A model generated the notes under the pieces. It ran no database searches and was not told where the DNA came from. It was given only the letters and a program-made list of their open reading frames with translations. DNA of 64,000 nucleotides from Incurvaria masculella. Its lineage: Eukaryota > Arthropoda > Insecta > Lepidoptera > Incurvariidae. Location: the NCBI GenBank assembly GCA_946894095.1, contig OX335661.1:186001-250000 (forward strand), in the 5' to 3' direction. Positions 31,454 to 43,932 of the stretch are shown piece after piece; the first letter of the stretch is position 1, and every line of letters begins with the position of its first letter. A program made the translations under genes and the position numbers.

Positions 31454-31600
31454 CAACGAAAAGTGAACACCATTGTCACAGACAATTTATAATATTTTGA
31501 CTTAACAACAGACTAGCATTATAAAAATAAATTAATCATTCCAATTTTTTGGTAACTTTTCCTTACGGAAAGGCAAGGGCAGTGTTCGGGTTAAGTGCTC
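31454..31600 (-). repeat. 3' UTR-like fragment of a tandem upstream copy of the I-like element
   Basis: Positions 31454-31515 repeat 27597-27658 with about three differences. Beyond that, 31540-31580 also resembles 27665-27705 (the TTGGTA...GGAAAGGC block). The similarity therefore extends past what a target duplication would explain and points to the 3' end of another copy lying head-to-tail. Confidence 0.45.
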
Positions 31601-32860
31601 CGAGCTATTCGGTTCAAGAAGGAGCAAGTGATTTTATATGAATTTATATTGAAAATTCTTAGTTCTGCGCGTTTGCCTTGTGAGATTCGAAGGATTATAG
31701 TTTATGTAATGTCAAAGTGAACTTCATCTCTGCACTTTTTTCGTTTTGGTGTTCGGGCTAGGGTTGCTCTGAGCCGTTCCGCCTGATTCCGTTCCGTAGC
31801 AGACAGCGCAGGGCGGAGTGGAACCATCTTTGACCGAACAAACCCAAAAGCTCTCTATGCAGCCTTCTCTTTCAAAATATATCTTTTTCAATTTACAAAA
31901 CGACGCCTGGTAATGGGGCTTGCTTTCAAAGTGGTCAGACATGATGTGAAACCCTAATTATAGTCTGGATGCGATTTACGTTGGTTTATTATTCACTTAC
32001 AATTGATAGGTGTGTTAACATAGTTGACGACGGATTTTACACCAGAAAATACTTGTAAAACTTTTAGCGTCTAAGTAACTTTGTTAGTTGAGTAATTATT
32101 GTATTTCGGAAGCAGGGATTGTCATGGCGGATATTTTACTGGATTAAGAGGACATAATAAATAAAATGAGAACCGTAAATCCCGGATTAAAACGTAGCCT
32201 AGAGGCGTTAAATCCTTTTTAATTTGCTAGATTGCAGGCTCTGGTAGTAACTTTACAAGAATGCCGTAGCTGAACCCAACCTAGGCATAGATTGCCGCCT
32301 TTGATGCCAAATTTATATAATTTTGGCCGTATTTGATAGTCATTGATTTAATGAAAAATAGGTTTGTCAGATAGGTGTAATTTAAAGAACAATAATATCC
32401 GAGTGGGCGATTAGATGAATACCATTTAGGTAAAATGAAATCAAAATTATAGTCTTTTTTACTGATGTTTTCTTTTTCTTTCTTATGTTTGCATATTAAA
32501 TATAACTTAATGAAATACTTTATGTGCAATTAGAAGAGGGGTGATTAGGAGGCGGGGAGTCAATATTTAGAGTGAATGGCGTCATTTTGAGTGGGGGGGG
32601 GGGAGAATTATTAACTATTGACCTTTGCTCCCCATTGCCACGCGTGAGGCATTCGTGGGAAAGTGGGAGAAGGGGTGTCGGGGATGATTATGGGCGCGGG
32701 TGACGAAATAAGGATATTAGAGACAAATAAAGTGCAAAGATGTTTTATTATGTCTTAGCATAGAGATTTCTCCTTCGGCTTCGGTGAATTATAATGTCAA
32801 TAAAAATCTAATTTATTCGACGAAAAACACTACGATAACTATTTATCTTCAATTTTATTT
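31601..32860. other. No gene seen
   Basis: AT-rich sequence. A block at 31785-31840 (GGGCGGAGTGGAACCATCTTTG) recurs in altered form at 35262-35300, so an old dispersed repeat is present. No coding signal. Confidence 0.4.
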
Positions 32861-32864
32861 CTAA

Positions 32865-33460
32865 TCAGCATCAACATTTGGCTTTCGTGAATTGACGACA
32901 ACGACTTACTGAATTACATAATTCTCCGTCATGTTTGTGTAGACAGTTTTTACACAAGTCTTTTATTGCCACTTCCTTGCGTTTTATATGAGCGGGCTTG
33001 TCTATGAACTGTTTGCATCAGCAAATAGCGTGTGCTGCATTGCACGTGGAGAATTTCCTTGAATGAAATGGTTTCTTGTTGAATTTTGGAGTTTCTTCAT
33101 AACCTGAATGAGCTTGTTTGGTGAATTTCGGTTTATGATATTTTGTTACTGCATTAAGTTGGTAGAAATTAGATTTTTGGACATTCGGCTCCTGCTTTTA
33201 TCCTGAGAATGTTGGAATTTCTAGTTTTGGGATTATATCCTCTCTGTGAGAGGTGTTCCACCTTTTTCTGTTTATATTCTTAATAATTGCCTCACATGTT
33301 TTTTCATAATGCGAGTAGTTTTGCTCGTTCTCGTCATTACTTCCATTCAACCAACTGTAAATCTCCCAATGGAGAGAGTCGATAGCTGACCAACAAGATT
33401 CGAGTTTATATGTATAATGCGTTCTCGAAATCCCATTTGTCTTTGAGAGCATTGATATCT
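32865..33460 (-). pseudogene. BEL/Pao-type gag relic with the capsid core deleted
   Basis: The minus strand shows the N-terminal linker ending PKLEIPTFSG at about 33200, which normally opens the Pao gag core. The sequence then jumps directly to a post-core linker and a zinc-knuckle region (AHIKRKEVAIKDLCKNCLHK, later CRQFTKAKC) at 32880-33070. The roughly 200-residue core is absent. Stops interrupt both parts. Confidence 0.5.
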
Positions 33461-33869
33461 ATGTTAGATTTAGTCCTCAAAGGGTTTGACTTGACATGCC
33501 TGATTTCGCAACATTTCGTCTGTTTTACTGTTAGTCCCTTGGGACGTGACCTGTTCCGGAGCGGTGGTGGAGAATGATCCACTTGCTACCGCCTATCGCG
33601 CGTTAGCTTCAAGAATCGGTGTACGAGCTCTCGGCTCCGAATATACATTTGAATATAATTGTTTGCTTTTTGATAGAAATGTTTTACTTGCTCGTACTGA
33701 TTGGAAGTGATGAAAATCTAGGTTTTAGGTTTTCGAATCGAGACCCAGGCAGCTTTCACTGCGAGGGTCGCCATAGATTTGTTCTTTTTTTTTTTACTGT
33801 AAGCCAACTCAAAATATCTTCTCTTTAACCGATTACCGCGGCAGCACGCCCACGTAATTTGCTCGTTGG

Positions 33870-33996
33870 CGTGGTACACACACTCATCCTGTACAGAGTC
33901 GCCACGATATTGCGAAATTATATAATCGCACTTCCTTATAAATAATCTTAGATGGCTCTTGTCCCCGTCAAATGTAGGGTTTAAGGCGATCATCAC
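33870..33996 (-). pseudogene. Short gypsy-like gag relic
   Basis: Encodes LNPTFDGDKSHLRLFIRKCD and YIISQY, reminiscent of the opening of gypsy gag capsids. Only about 40 residues are recognisable. Confidence 0.35.
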
Positions 33997-33999
33997 CTA

Positions 34000-35067
34000 A
34001 GGGATGACATTGAATTGGGGGTTCGCATTATTATACTCACCCTTATTTAATATAACAGAAAAAAATTATAATTAAACGATATGTGTTGCTAGAGAGTTTT
34101 ATCTTGAAACACAACTACCTAAACGTTATCATCAAAATGTAGACCCAAGATAGTAGGTAAATAGAAAAAAAAATATACTTAACTAGCGAGGCGACCGGAG
34201 AGTTTGATTCGACCGACGGTACTGATTTTGAAGTTGACACAACAGATATGGCTGATGCAGGCGTTTTCCAATCCATGAAACACACAAGCTATTTATCTAA
34301 CAGGGGGAAACAAGGTATGAGAACGGGAAGTGACAAGTTTTACTCACAGTACCGCCGTTACACCCATGCTCCACCGGGGTGATTCTGCTGTCTGCTGCTG
34401 GCGCTGCCGTCACTTATTCCTTTGGAGGTCCTTCTTGCTTTTTCGATGTTAAAACCCCACTGACACGTTATCGAAAGGAGTCACAGGTTTTTGTCCATAG
34501 AACTTTCAGAGATAAATAGGTAGCTAACTAGATCTGTTCCGCGCCAGGTAACAAGAACTACCGGCTGCGCCAGTTAAATGAGCAGCGACACAGTAAAAGC
34601 ATTAAATAAATACTTTATTTAATTAAACGTAATGAACAGCAAGACAGATGGTTACAGAATTACTACCTCGACCGTTTTCGCAGAGCATAGGAAGTTTCGG
34701 AATCGCACGGAATCACTCCTTTTTGTTCCACCTCGCCGAGGTGGAACACGAAACTGGAGCAACATCTGTCAACTGTAACTTAGCCCCGATTGCATAAAGA
34801 GACAGCTGAGTTTGATTACTTATAGTGAACCGCATAGAGTTCCTTTCATACTGTCCATACAACATGACGTGTTTAATCATACGTTGACGTTAATTTTGAT
34901 TTTTGTCCTTTCGTGCACTCGGCCCTTGAACGTGGGTTGTCAACTAGCCTACATTACGTCATTTCGAGTTGAATTTCGCATCGATTGGAATGAGTTTTTA
35001 ATTAATTAAGATAGAGATTGCTTGTTTTGGCCTATGAGATTAGATAGTGACGTTTATCTCTGAAAAT
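34000..35067. other. No gene seen
   Basis: Non-coding. It contains a 23-bp perfect palindrome (GTTCCACCTCG-C-CGAGGTGGAAC) at 34725-34747 and nothing else I can assign. Confidence 0.4.
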
Positions 35068-35082
35068 TTTCCGTTCTGTGAT

Positions 35083-35245
35083 GCCTGGACTGCATGATCG
35101 GAGTAAAACCGGACGGACGGAATTTATGAATATGTTGGGAACTTCGGAATCAGTGAGTGCGTGAGGCCGGACCCGTAAACTTCCATAGGCCATTCATAAA
35201 ATAAATTCCGTCCGTCTGGTTTCATTCCGATCATGTGGTCCAGGC
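35083..35245. mobile_element. Foldback/MITE-like element with about 50-bp inverted repeats
   Basis: Arms at about 35083-35134 and 35190-35245 pair (GCCTGGAC at the left end with GTCCAGGC at the right; GGACGGACGGAATTTAT with ATAAATTCCGTCCGTC inside). About 55 bp separate the arms. No coding capacity; no certain target duplication. Confidence 0.6.
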
Positions 35246-35438
35246 CTTACGGACAGTACGGGGCGGGATGGAAACATCTTTGCCCGAACAAACCTAGTAG
35301 CACAGACTACAACGGAATAGAGAGTTTTTTTCCGAGTTTGGTTTTGGCGGGAATCCGAACAAGTCGATATTTTTTGCTATCGAGTTTTTATTTGCCAATT
35401 CGTTTGTTTGTGGTCTTCGCGGAAAACCGGTCGAGAAG

Positions 35439-36657
35439 ATGAAGGCGAAGAGGAAACGGAAAAAGGAAGACAACATGTCTCCAGAGGAGTCACTTTCGTC
35501 CGATTTATCGGACTGTGAAAATTTGGCGGGAAAATCTTTCTGGAACAGGCGGGAACTACTGAGCTCAACATCAACACCACAGCTACTACATCAAAATTGA
35601 ATTCACTCGATAAGTACCAACCATTCTTCATTAAAGACTACACCCGTGCATACCCTGAGGATTCGGGAGCACTGGATTTTATCGTATTCATAGAAAGCAC
35701 AGAACCTAACAAGCCGATTGGAGACAGAGATATTATGAACTTATCAAACTCTTTCAAAAGATACATCAAGGGCATCAAACAGTTCAAGAGGATAATCCGA
35801 TACAAAATAGGCGCAATATTTGAAAAACCAGAGCTAGCCAACGCAGCTCTCGGTAACAAAACTTTTTTGGATCAATTCAAGCTTAAGGCTTCCCTACCTG
35901 CATCTGCAACTGAAACCACTGGTGTCATCACCTCGGTCCCTACCAACTTATCCAATCATAAAATTTTTACCAACATAACAAGCACAAAAAAAATTATATC
36001 GGTAAGAAGATTCATGCGTAAAGTAAAGAATGAAAATGGTTTCCAACTAGAACCCACTCCTACTATTTCCATTACATTTGCATCAAATACTCTACCGGAC
36101 TATATTGACATGAACTTATGGAGATTTAGAGTGGCTCAATACGTACCCCGTTTAAAACAGTGCTTCCGATGCTTACGCTTTGGGCACATATCAAAATACT
36201 GTAAAAACGGAGAGAGGTGTTCAATATGCAGTTGCGAAGGGCACAATTATAGAAATTGCACTACGGAGCATGCCAATGCTACCTGTTATAATTTTCAAGG
36301 TAATCATGTCGCTATATCAGGGTTATGCCCTATAAAAAAGAATAAAATTTAAGAAAACAAAAATAAAGCCAGAAAGGTTCAATACAATGAATTATTTAAT
36401 GAAAAGTCATTCCACAGATCAAACAGAAAAAAAATATAATACACAACTAAAATATAACTAAATATTACACACGAATAAAGACAATTCAGTCGACTCTATC
36501 CTGAATAATTTGTTGAACTCTGAAAAGGCAATGAACATACTTCTCGAAATGATTGTAAAAGTTATAACAATGAGCAAAACTGGCGGGGCTCCTATCTCTT
36601 CGCAAAACATAAAAAGCGTTATTCACGACTCCATTAGAAAAAATAAACCTGTTAAAT
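35439..36657 (+). pseudogene. ORF1 (gag-like, CCHC) of the I-like element, copy 2
   Basis: Starts at MKAKRKRKKEDNMSPEESLS, then shifts frame near 35540 into KDYTRAYPEDSGALDFIVFI. Zinc knuckles: CFRCLRFGHISKYC, CSICSCEGHNYRNC, and a third in which the second cysteine is replaced (CYNFQGNHVAISGLC). A stop at 36350-36352 and several more breaks follow; the C-terminus (LLNSEKAMNILLEMI) is recognisable to 36657. It is adjacent to ORF2 with almost no gap. Confidence 0.75.
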
Positions 36658-36658
36658 A

Positions 36659-39327
36659 ATGTCTACTTTGAATATTGTACAATGGAACGCGCAAAGTTTG
36701 CTATGTCATCGACATATTCTCACTCAATTTTATATGAAAATGATATACATATTGCCATAATTTCTGAAACTTGGTTAAAACCACAACAACGTTGTAAATT
36801 TAGAGGATATCAGTTGGAAAGATCTGATTCTGGAAATTCACACAATGGAGTAGCAATATTAACTCATAATAGTCTTAGCTACACAAAAATTATCACCACA
36901 AGTGACAACTCGATACAAAATATAGCTATCAAATTATCTTACAACAACAAATTTGTAACTATAGTTAGCTTATACAGTCCCCCGAATTGTACTCCACCTT
37001 TCACAAAAAGTAAGTTCGATAGATTAGTAAAAAATATCTCTGAGCCAATGATTATTGCGGGCGATTTTAATGCTCATCACACTTTTTGGGGATGCAATAA
37101 CACTGATTCACGTGGAAGGGACATTTTGGAAATAATTGATGACAACAATCTTGTTCTTTTGAATAACGGTGAAGTGACAACAGTTGGTTCCAGTAGATGG
37201 CGGCCAAATGCACTCGATCTCACAATGGTATCTTCTTCTTTAGCATTGTCTTGTAACTGGACGGTCCATGATGACCCTCTCGGAAGTTATCACCTGCCAA
37301 CAATAACAAAAATATTATTTGCCAACAATACATACAACCATTAAGAAACTGCACACAATTTTCCAAAGCATCCAAACTTTACACTCGTAAATTGGAAAAT
37401 ATACTCAGATTTAGTTTCGAGAGAGCTCGAACATTTTAACTTTGATAATCTTAATCCAATAGAATCTTATGATTCTTTTTGTAATATTTTAAATGCATCT
37501 ATTAAAAAGTCTATACCCAAACGGAAGCATTCATCCACACCTAACTCCACTTTTCGGCATTCAAAACCCAAACTTTCTGTTCCCTGGTGGAATGAAAAAT
37601 GCAGCACAGCTGTAGAAAATTCCAGGAAAGCATATGCAAAATTTAAACTTAATTGTAATGACGAAAATTACATAGAATTCAAAAGATTGCAAGCACTTAA
37701 AAAACTCATTTTAAAAAGAGAAAGAAGCGAAAGTTGGCAAAGGTTATGTGAATCATTTAACAGATATAGGTACACCCGTTTCTAAAATTTGGAACACTAT
37801 TAAAAAATTTAATAATACCTACCAAAGTAATAGTCACAACACAAATCATGACTGGATTAATGATTTTTTGCAAAAGTATACACCCGATTATGTTGAAAAT
37901 CAACTACATTCAATCAATAGTTCTGTTCCTAACAATAATGAAAATGAGTACCTTACAAAATATTTTACTTTACAAGAACTGAAATTTGCCTTAAATTCTA
38001 GACGAGATACTGCATGTGGATTAGATTTGATTCCATATAAAATGCTACGTCACTTAAACCACAACAGTCTGGTAATAATTTTAAACACGCTTAATAAGCT
38101 GTGGTGTACTTCCATAATTCCATGGGAATGGAAAATAGATTGTCTCATCCCAATACTCAAACCAAACAAAAGTAAAGACGATGCAAATTCTTATCGACCT
38201 GTGGCATTGACTTCGTGCATTGGAAAAATATTTGAACAGTTAATTAAACAACGTTTAGAATTTTTTATAGAAAGAAACAACATTTTACCTAGCAATCAAT
38301 TTGGTTTTAGGAGGGTTCGATCGCTAGAGAAAGTTTCAGTCATCTACATCTGGATATTACAAAAGCTTTCTCATTCAATCACGATACCGTGTGTGTTTTT
38401 TTAGATGTCGTCGGCGCATTTAACAACATCGATCACTTTACACTTGCATTGATCTTGAACTCCTTGGGCATTCCAGCAAAATTAATAAATTGGATATATA
38501 TTTTATTAAATGGCAGGGAAGTATATGTGAAATACAGCAACTCTCTTTTTGGTCCCAGATTTTCCTATAGGGAAACGTCTCAAGGTGGGATATTAAGTCC
38601 CCTCTTATTTATAATTTATATACATAAATTAAACTCAAAACTAGGATTTGATGTAAATAACCTTCAATTTGCAGATGATTTGGTTATTTATTGTTCCATT
38701 GGTGATAGAGCGACTACATTGACTTGTATAAATAAAGCCATGGAGAATTTGTATAAATATTTCACTGAGTTAAATTTAGATATAAGCCCAGAGAAAAGCA
38801 AAGTTGTTATATTTAGTAAAAATAAATACAAATGAAAAGCCGAAGTCTTCTACAATAACACTCTTCTTCCGGTAGTTGAAACCGTTAAGTTTTTATGAAT
38901 AATATTTAACAGTAACTTATCTTGGAACTCTTATGTCGATGGCATAGCAGACAAAGCGTTAAGATCGTACAACATTTTGAGGTCCTTAGCAGGCACCTAT
39001 TGGGACGCGGATCCGAAAATCCTAATAATGCTTTTTAAATCTTTGATACGTAGCCATTTTGAATATGGTTTTCTATGTTTTTCTCATCATTGGAAACTTA
39101 TAGAGAAACTAGAAAAAATACAAAATAAAAGCTTACGTTTAATAACTGGAGCGATGATGTCAACTCCCATAGTATCCATGCAAGTAGAATGTAACATTCC
39201 TCCACTGAGAATCCGCTTCAAATATCTGAAATTAAAATTTTTGTTAAAGCTTCTATCCATATCAAATCATCCTTTGTTTACCAAAATTCAACATCTCCTT
39301 TCCATCCCATCCGATCCTAGTCATCAT
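36659..39327 (+). pseudogene. ORF2 endonuclease and reverse transcriptase, copy 2
   Basis: Begins MSTLNIVQWNAQSLLCHR at 36659. Endonuclease: IAIISETWLKPQQRC, NGVAILTHNSLSY, IIAGDFNAHHTFWGC, SSRWRPNALDLTM. RT from about 37750: RRDTACGLDLIPYKML, SYRPVALTSCIGKIFEQL, FLDVVGAFNNIDH, ETSQGGILSPLLFIIYI and FADD at about 38676. At least four frameshifts or stops (near 36720, 37345, 37745, 38330, 38835). The frame reaches LSIPSDPSHH, where copia is inserted; coding continues after copia at 43933. Confidence 0.8.
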
Positions 39328-39505
39328 TGTTGAACGGGACGTGGTATGGTGTAGATTATCAGATGTTTGTGGATTGTTGAAATAAAACTTTTAAGGAAAA
39401 CACACAAAGCGACCATTTTTATTTTATCTTGACACACAGAAACAGGAAAGGGAATTTACAGTTGCCATATACAAAAATACCACATTGTATCATTGCCATC
39501 TAACA
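39328..39505 (-). repeat. 3' LTR of the copia element
   Basis: 178 bp, TGTTGAACGG to CATCTAACA. Two differences from the other LTR. The polypurine tract (GAGGGGGTG, minus strand) abuts it at 39506-39514. Confidence 0.95.
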
Positions 39506-39575
39506 CACCCCCTCAATGATATAATTTATACTTCTCATCATTAATAGAAATTACAGACTTTGTTTCAAGCCTAAA

Positions 39576-42500
39576 TTATTCAGCAGTTTGTTTTTCGGTG
39601 CAGAGATATTCCACTGACAAAATATTTTCTCTTATTTTATCCCTTACTAAATGAAACCTTATATCTACATGCTTCAACCTTTTGTGGAATTCAGGATTTT
39701 TACAAACTTTCATTGCAGACTGATTGTCTTCATAGACTTTGACACATACATACTCACTTTTCAGCTTGAAATCATGAAACAGATATCTCAGCCAGCATGC
39801 TTCGCTCGCGGCGAGACTCAATGCTACATATTCAGCTTCAGTTGACGACAATGCAACTGTTGGTTGTTTACGAGATGCCCATGAGATGCTACAATTATAC
39901 ACTTTGAATAAATATCCTGCAGTTGATTTACGGTCAACTTTGTCACCCGCCCAATCAGAATCTACATAACCAATTATACAGTTATTGTTGTCATCATTAT
40001 TACATTGTTGAAACACCAAGCTCAGGTTGATCGTACCCTTTATACACCTAAGTACTCTTTTTAATGCAGTCCACAACTCCTGTGAGGCACATGATTGATA
40101 CCTACTCAATATACCTAAGCTAATACATAGGTCAGGTCTTGAGCACAACATGACATACATAAGCATACCTATCAACCGTCTACATTCATACTCTATCTCA
40201 GGCGTTTCAGATTTTGTTCGTTTCAAGACCTCATGTCCGAAATTTACATCCATCGGTGTAGATGACGGTTTGCAATTTACCATATTAAATTTAGAAAGAA
40301 TGTTTTTCAAATAAGTATTTTGGCTTATAACAATGTCACCCTTTTCAATGTCCTGTGAAATATTCATACCAAGAAAAAGTTTTACAAAACCAAGATCTTT
40401 TATTTTAAATGCCTTAGTTAGATCATCTTTCAGATTTTGTACTTCCTCGTACTCTGAACCTGCGATTAACATATCATTCACATACAATAACACATACATT
40501 CTACATTTTCTTGTGACTTTAATATACAAACAGTACTTATATTCAGATCCTAATAAAACCTAACGATACCATGAAATCATTGAATTTTTTATTCCAACTC
40601 TTTGGTGATCCTTTTAAGCCATATAAAGCTTTCTTCAATTTATACACGGTCCCGTCAGGCTGCTCGAAGCCTTCAGGTAATGATATATAGACGTCACCTT
40701 GTATATCACCAAAAAGAAAAGCGCTACAAACATCGAAGTGCATTACACTCTTACAGATGTCAATTTTGCAACCGGACTGTTAATATCTGGGTCTGAAATT
40801 TCTTTTTGTTTGAAACCTCTGGCAACCAGTCTAGCTTTGTATACAGCTGTATTACCATGTTCATCCCTTTTACTTTTAAAAACCCATTTACAGTCTATCA
40901 CTTGACAGTCCTTTGGTTCACTCACACATACCCACGTATCATTTTCTTGTAAAGCTGTAATTTCAGCCTGGATGGCCTCTCTCTCTGTCCGACTGATTGC
41001 TGGACATAGCCTCATTGTACGATTCTGGCTCATCTTCCATATTTGTCGTAAAGAAACATGTTTTGTAGTCCTCCAGCCTCCGTGGTTTGTGTATTATTCC
41101 TCGCTTTCTGAAGTTGTATCTCCGGTTTTCCTCATCATGTTTCTGCCCACCGTCTGATTCATCTGATTCCATCGCTACGTCGGATTCAGGCGTTCCATAG
41201 AATATTGAAGGGTATGACCTTTCTGTACTTAACTGTTAGTTTCATAGTTGATCACCTCGTTTAAATTTTCATTTTTCTTCTGGTCAGGCAGAAATATAAT
41301 GTCTCTCTGGAACTCAACTTCATTTGTTTCGGGAAAATACACTCGGTAACCCTTCACGTCTTCTCCGTACCCAACTAGTATTCCTTCTCTGCTCTTCGGG
41401 TCCCACTTTAGACGTTTTTGTTTTGGAATATGTGCCGCAACTCGGGATCCAAACGGTTGAAATTCATTAAAATCGACAGTCCTTTTGACGTAAACTTCAT
41501 ATGGAGTCATTCCATGTACTGAACGTTTTCCACTTTTATTCAAAACATATGCTGCTGTATTTATGGCTTCTGCTCAAAACTTTTTGTCCATACCGTGAAT
41601 CATAGATCTTGCCGCTTCAACAAGTGTTCTATTTTCGCGCTCAGCTCTCCCATTTTGTTGAGGCGTGTATACCACCGTCCTTTGATGTCTTAATCCGTGA
41701 CTTTGAAGTATCCTTGTTATGTCTTGGTTTACAAACTCAAGTCCATTGTCAGTTCTTAGTACTTGAATTTTACTCTTAGTCTCTCGCTCTGCAAGTGCAA
41801 TAAATTTCAAAATATTTTATTTTACTTCTGACTTATTCTTCATAAAGAACACATATCGATAATAAGAGTAATCATCCTTTAAAAGTAAGAAATACCTCGC
41901 TCCTCCCAATGATGGTGTCTCCATAGGACCACCACATACATCTGCATGTACCAGTTCCAACGTCTCTGTAGCTCTAGACTTACTCAGTGGAAACGGATTT
42001 TGATGTTGTTTCCCCGCTAAGCATTTTTCACATTTGCTCGATTTATTGTCCATATATTTGATGTTTTTCGGTCCAAAATGTCTTTCACATGCGCTACATT
42101 TTGATGTGCAAGTCGACTATGCCACAATGACAAGCTATCAACTGCCTTTACCAGATGACACTCCGAACTGTCAAATCCAAGTTGTTTGACTTCTCCCGTT
42201 TCACTTGATGCAAACGATGTATCGGCAACCAATTTTCTGAAATTATTAATTTCACTTTCTCGCACAAACCCCATTTTATATAGTTTGTTATTTCTTCTCC
42301 CAACAGCTCGAGTATTTCCATTTTGGTCACGAAACTCACATGTTTCATTATCTGAAGTCATCGTGTATCCTTTATCCAAGGCAAATCCAGCCGAGAATAA
42401 ATTGAACTGTAAGTCGGGCACAAATAATACTCCAGATAGAGATGACTTTATAAAATGCGTTCCGTTCCACGCGTATAGTTCCACATTTCCAATACCGTGA

Positions 42501-43472
42501 ACGTCCAAAACAGTACCATCACCGATTCGTACTTTCTTTCTCGTAGGTTTCTCGCACAACCATTTAAACAGTTCCTTGTTTCCGTACATGTGCTCGCTAG
42601 CCCCAGTGTCCATGTACCAGCTCGATGAACACACATCCGAAACCGCTCCCATGAACGCGTTCGTCTCCATCTGATGTTTGACTTTTATTCGTGTTTCCAT
42701 TTTTATTCTTCCGGAACCAACACTCAGCTATTGTGTGTCCGTTCTTTTTACAGTAAAAACACATTTTTGTATCTTTTCTGCCATTGTTGTCACTGACCTT
42801 GCAGTTTCTTGCAATATTTCCCGTTTTATTAGAAGTAAAGCATTTGATTTTCTTCGGTTCACCTTGCTGCTTCTTTACACCTCCAAATCTGCTAGCCAAC
42901 GCAGTTGTAGTTTCAACCGATTTTATTCTTTCTTCTTCAATCATCAGTCGTGATGTAAGTTCTCGTAGGGTTTGCGAATCCACTGGAGTAGACTCCCATG
43001 CAAAAAAAAAGTATTTAAGATGATCAGGCAACGACATCAGTACCTTTGTAATGAACATGCTCTCTGACATTTCTTCTCCATATTGTTCCAATTGACACTC
43101 TAGACGAGACATGAACACCGACATGCTCTCTCCTTTGTAGTCCAATGAGAAGAACTTTTGCTGCAGGAGATGTTTTGTAACATTTGATTACTTCTCTTAC
43201 ACTGTCAACAGTTTTTCCCACATTTCGTGTGATGTGGTACATGAGAGTAGGTGGACCATGACGGATTCTTCAACTCTGCTGACAATTATTTCCTGCGCTT
43301 TGCAGTCCTCTCTGATCCAAGTTGTTTCATCTTCAGGTGGCTTCTTCCTTAGACCCACGACAATGTCGTAATAACCTCTGGCTTTCAATGACACCACAAC
43401 CTGGAACTTCCAAGTATTCCAGTTCTCTCCGTTGAGTTTAATCACCGTTGCTGTTGTGTTTTCCCTGTCCAT
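39576..43472 (-). pseudogene. Copia gag-pol polyprotein, inactivated
   Basis: Start at MDRENTTATVIKLNGENW (43472). Gag includes LPDHLKYFFFAWES and a CCHC knuckle CFYCKKNGHTIAEC near 42745. Protease has WYMDTGASEHM. Pre-integrase H/C motifs (LWHSRLAHQN, CEKCLAGKQ) precede integrase (VHADVCGG, LRTDNGLEF, NGRAERENRTL). RT follows (VIDCKWVFKSKRDE, FDVCSAFLFGDIQG, ALYGLKGSPKSW), then RNase H (GYVDSDWAGDKVDRKSTAGY). The catalytic box reads LLYVNDMLIAG, with N replacing the first aspartate of YVDD. Stops lie near 41817 and 41571, frameshifts near 43200, 42650, 41230 and 41000, and there is a small deletion near 40743. Confidence 0.88.
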
Positions 43473-43740
43473 GTTTGGATGAGTTTTCTTCACAGTCCAC
43501 GCCGACCCGTGTCGCCGGCCTGCTTGATAGCAGACACGAGCGCCTCGGTATATTTCTCCGCGTTGCTCCCTCTCACGCCCCGTGCCGTCCCAAACGCCTT
43601 CGCCGATAGGAGAATAACGCCGGTATTTGTTTGCGATGCGCCTCGCCGCACGCACTGACACGCGAACTTTTTTTTTAACCTCAAGTCTCGTCAAGCACAG
43701 ACAACCGACTTTCGGAGCAGGCAGGTGCGCTGGGTTTGTC

Positions 43741-43752
43741 CTGGGCCCATAA
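43741..43752 (-). other. Copia primer binding site, initiator tRNA-Met half-molecule type
   Basis: Minus strand TTATGGGCCCAG is complementary to CTGGGCCCATAA of the initiator tRNA anticodon stem-loop. Drosophila copia also primes from an internal fragment of this tRNA. Confidence 0.75.
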
Positions 43753-43754
43753 AC

Positions 43755-43932
43755 TGTTGAACGGGACGTGGTATGGTGTAGATTATCAGATGTTTGTGGA
43801 TTGTTGAAATAAAACTTTTAAGGAAAACACACAAAGCGACCATTTTTATTTTATCTTGACACACAGAAACAGGAAAGGGAAGTTACAGTTGCCATATACG
43901 AAAATACCACATTGTATCATTGCCATCTAACA
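43755..43932 (-). repeat. 5' LTR of the copia element
   Basis: 178 bp, same ends as the left copy, differing at two positions (in the GGGAAGTTAC and ATACGAAAAT stretches). Confidence 0.95.

Larger units (their letters stand above)
39328..43932 (-). mobile_element. Copia LTR retrotransposon, decayed, inserted in ORF2 of the I-like element
   Basis: 4,605 bp with 178-bp LTRs, flanked by the 5-bp duplication ATCAT (39323-39327 and 43933-43937). Pol order on the minus strand is protease, integrase, RT, RNase H, the copia order. The primer site matches the anticodon region of initiator tRNA-Met, as in Drosophila copia. Many stops, frameshifts and a mutated RT box make it inactive. Confidence 0.93.

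Noticed and set aside
34725..34747. 23-bp perfect palindrome as an operator or terminator
   Set aside because: No gene lies near it; a stand-alone palindrome is not enough evidence in animal DNA.
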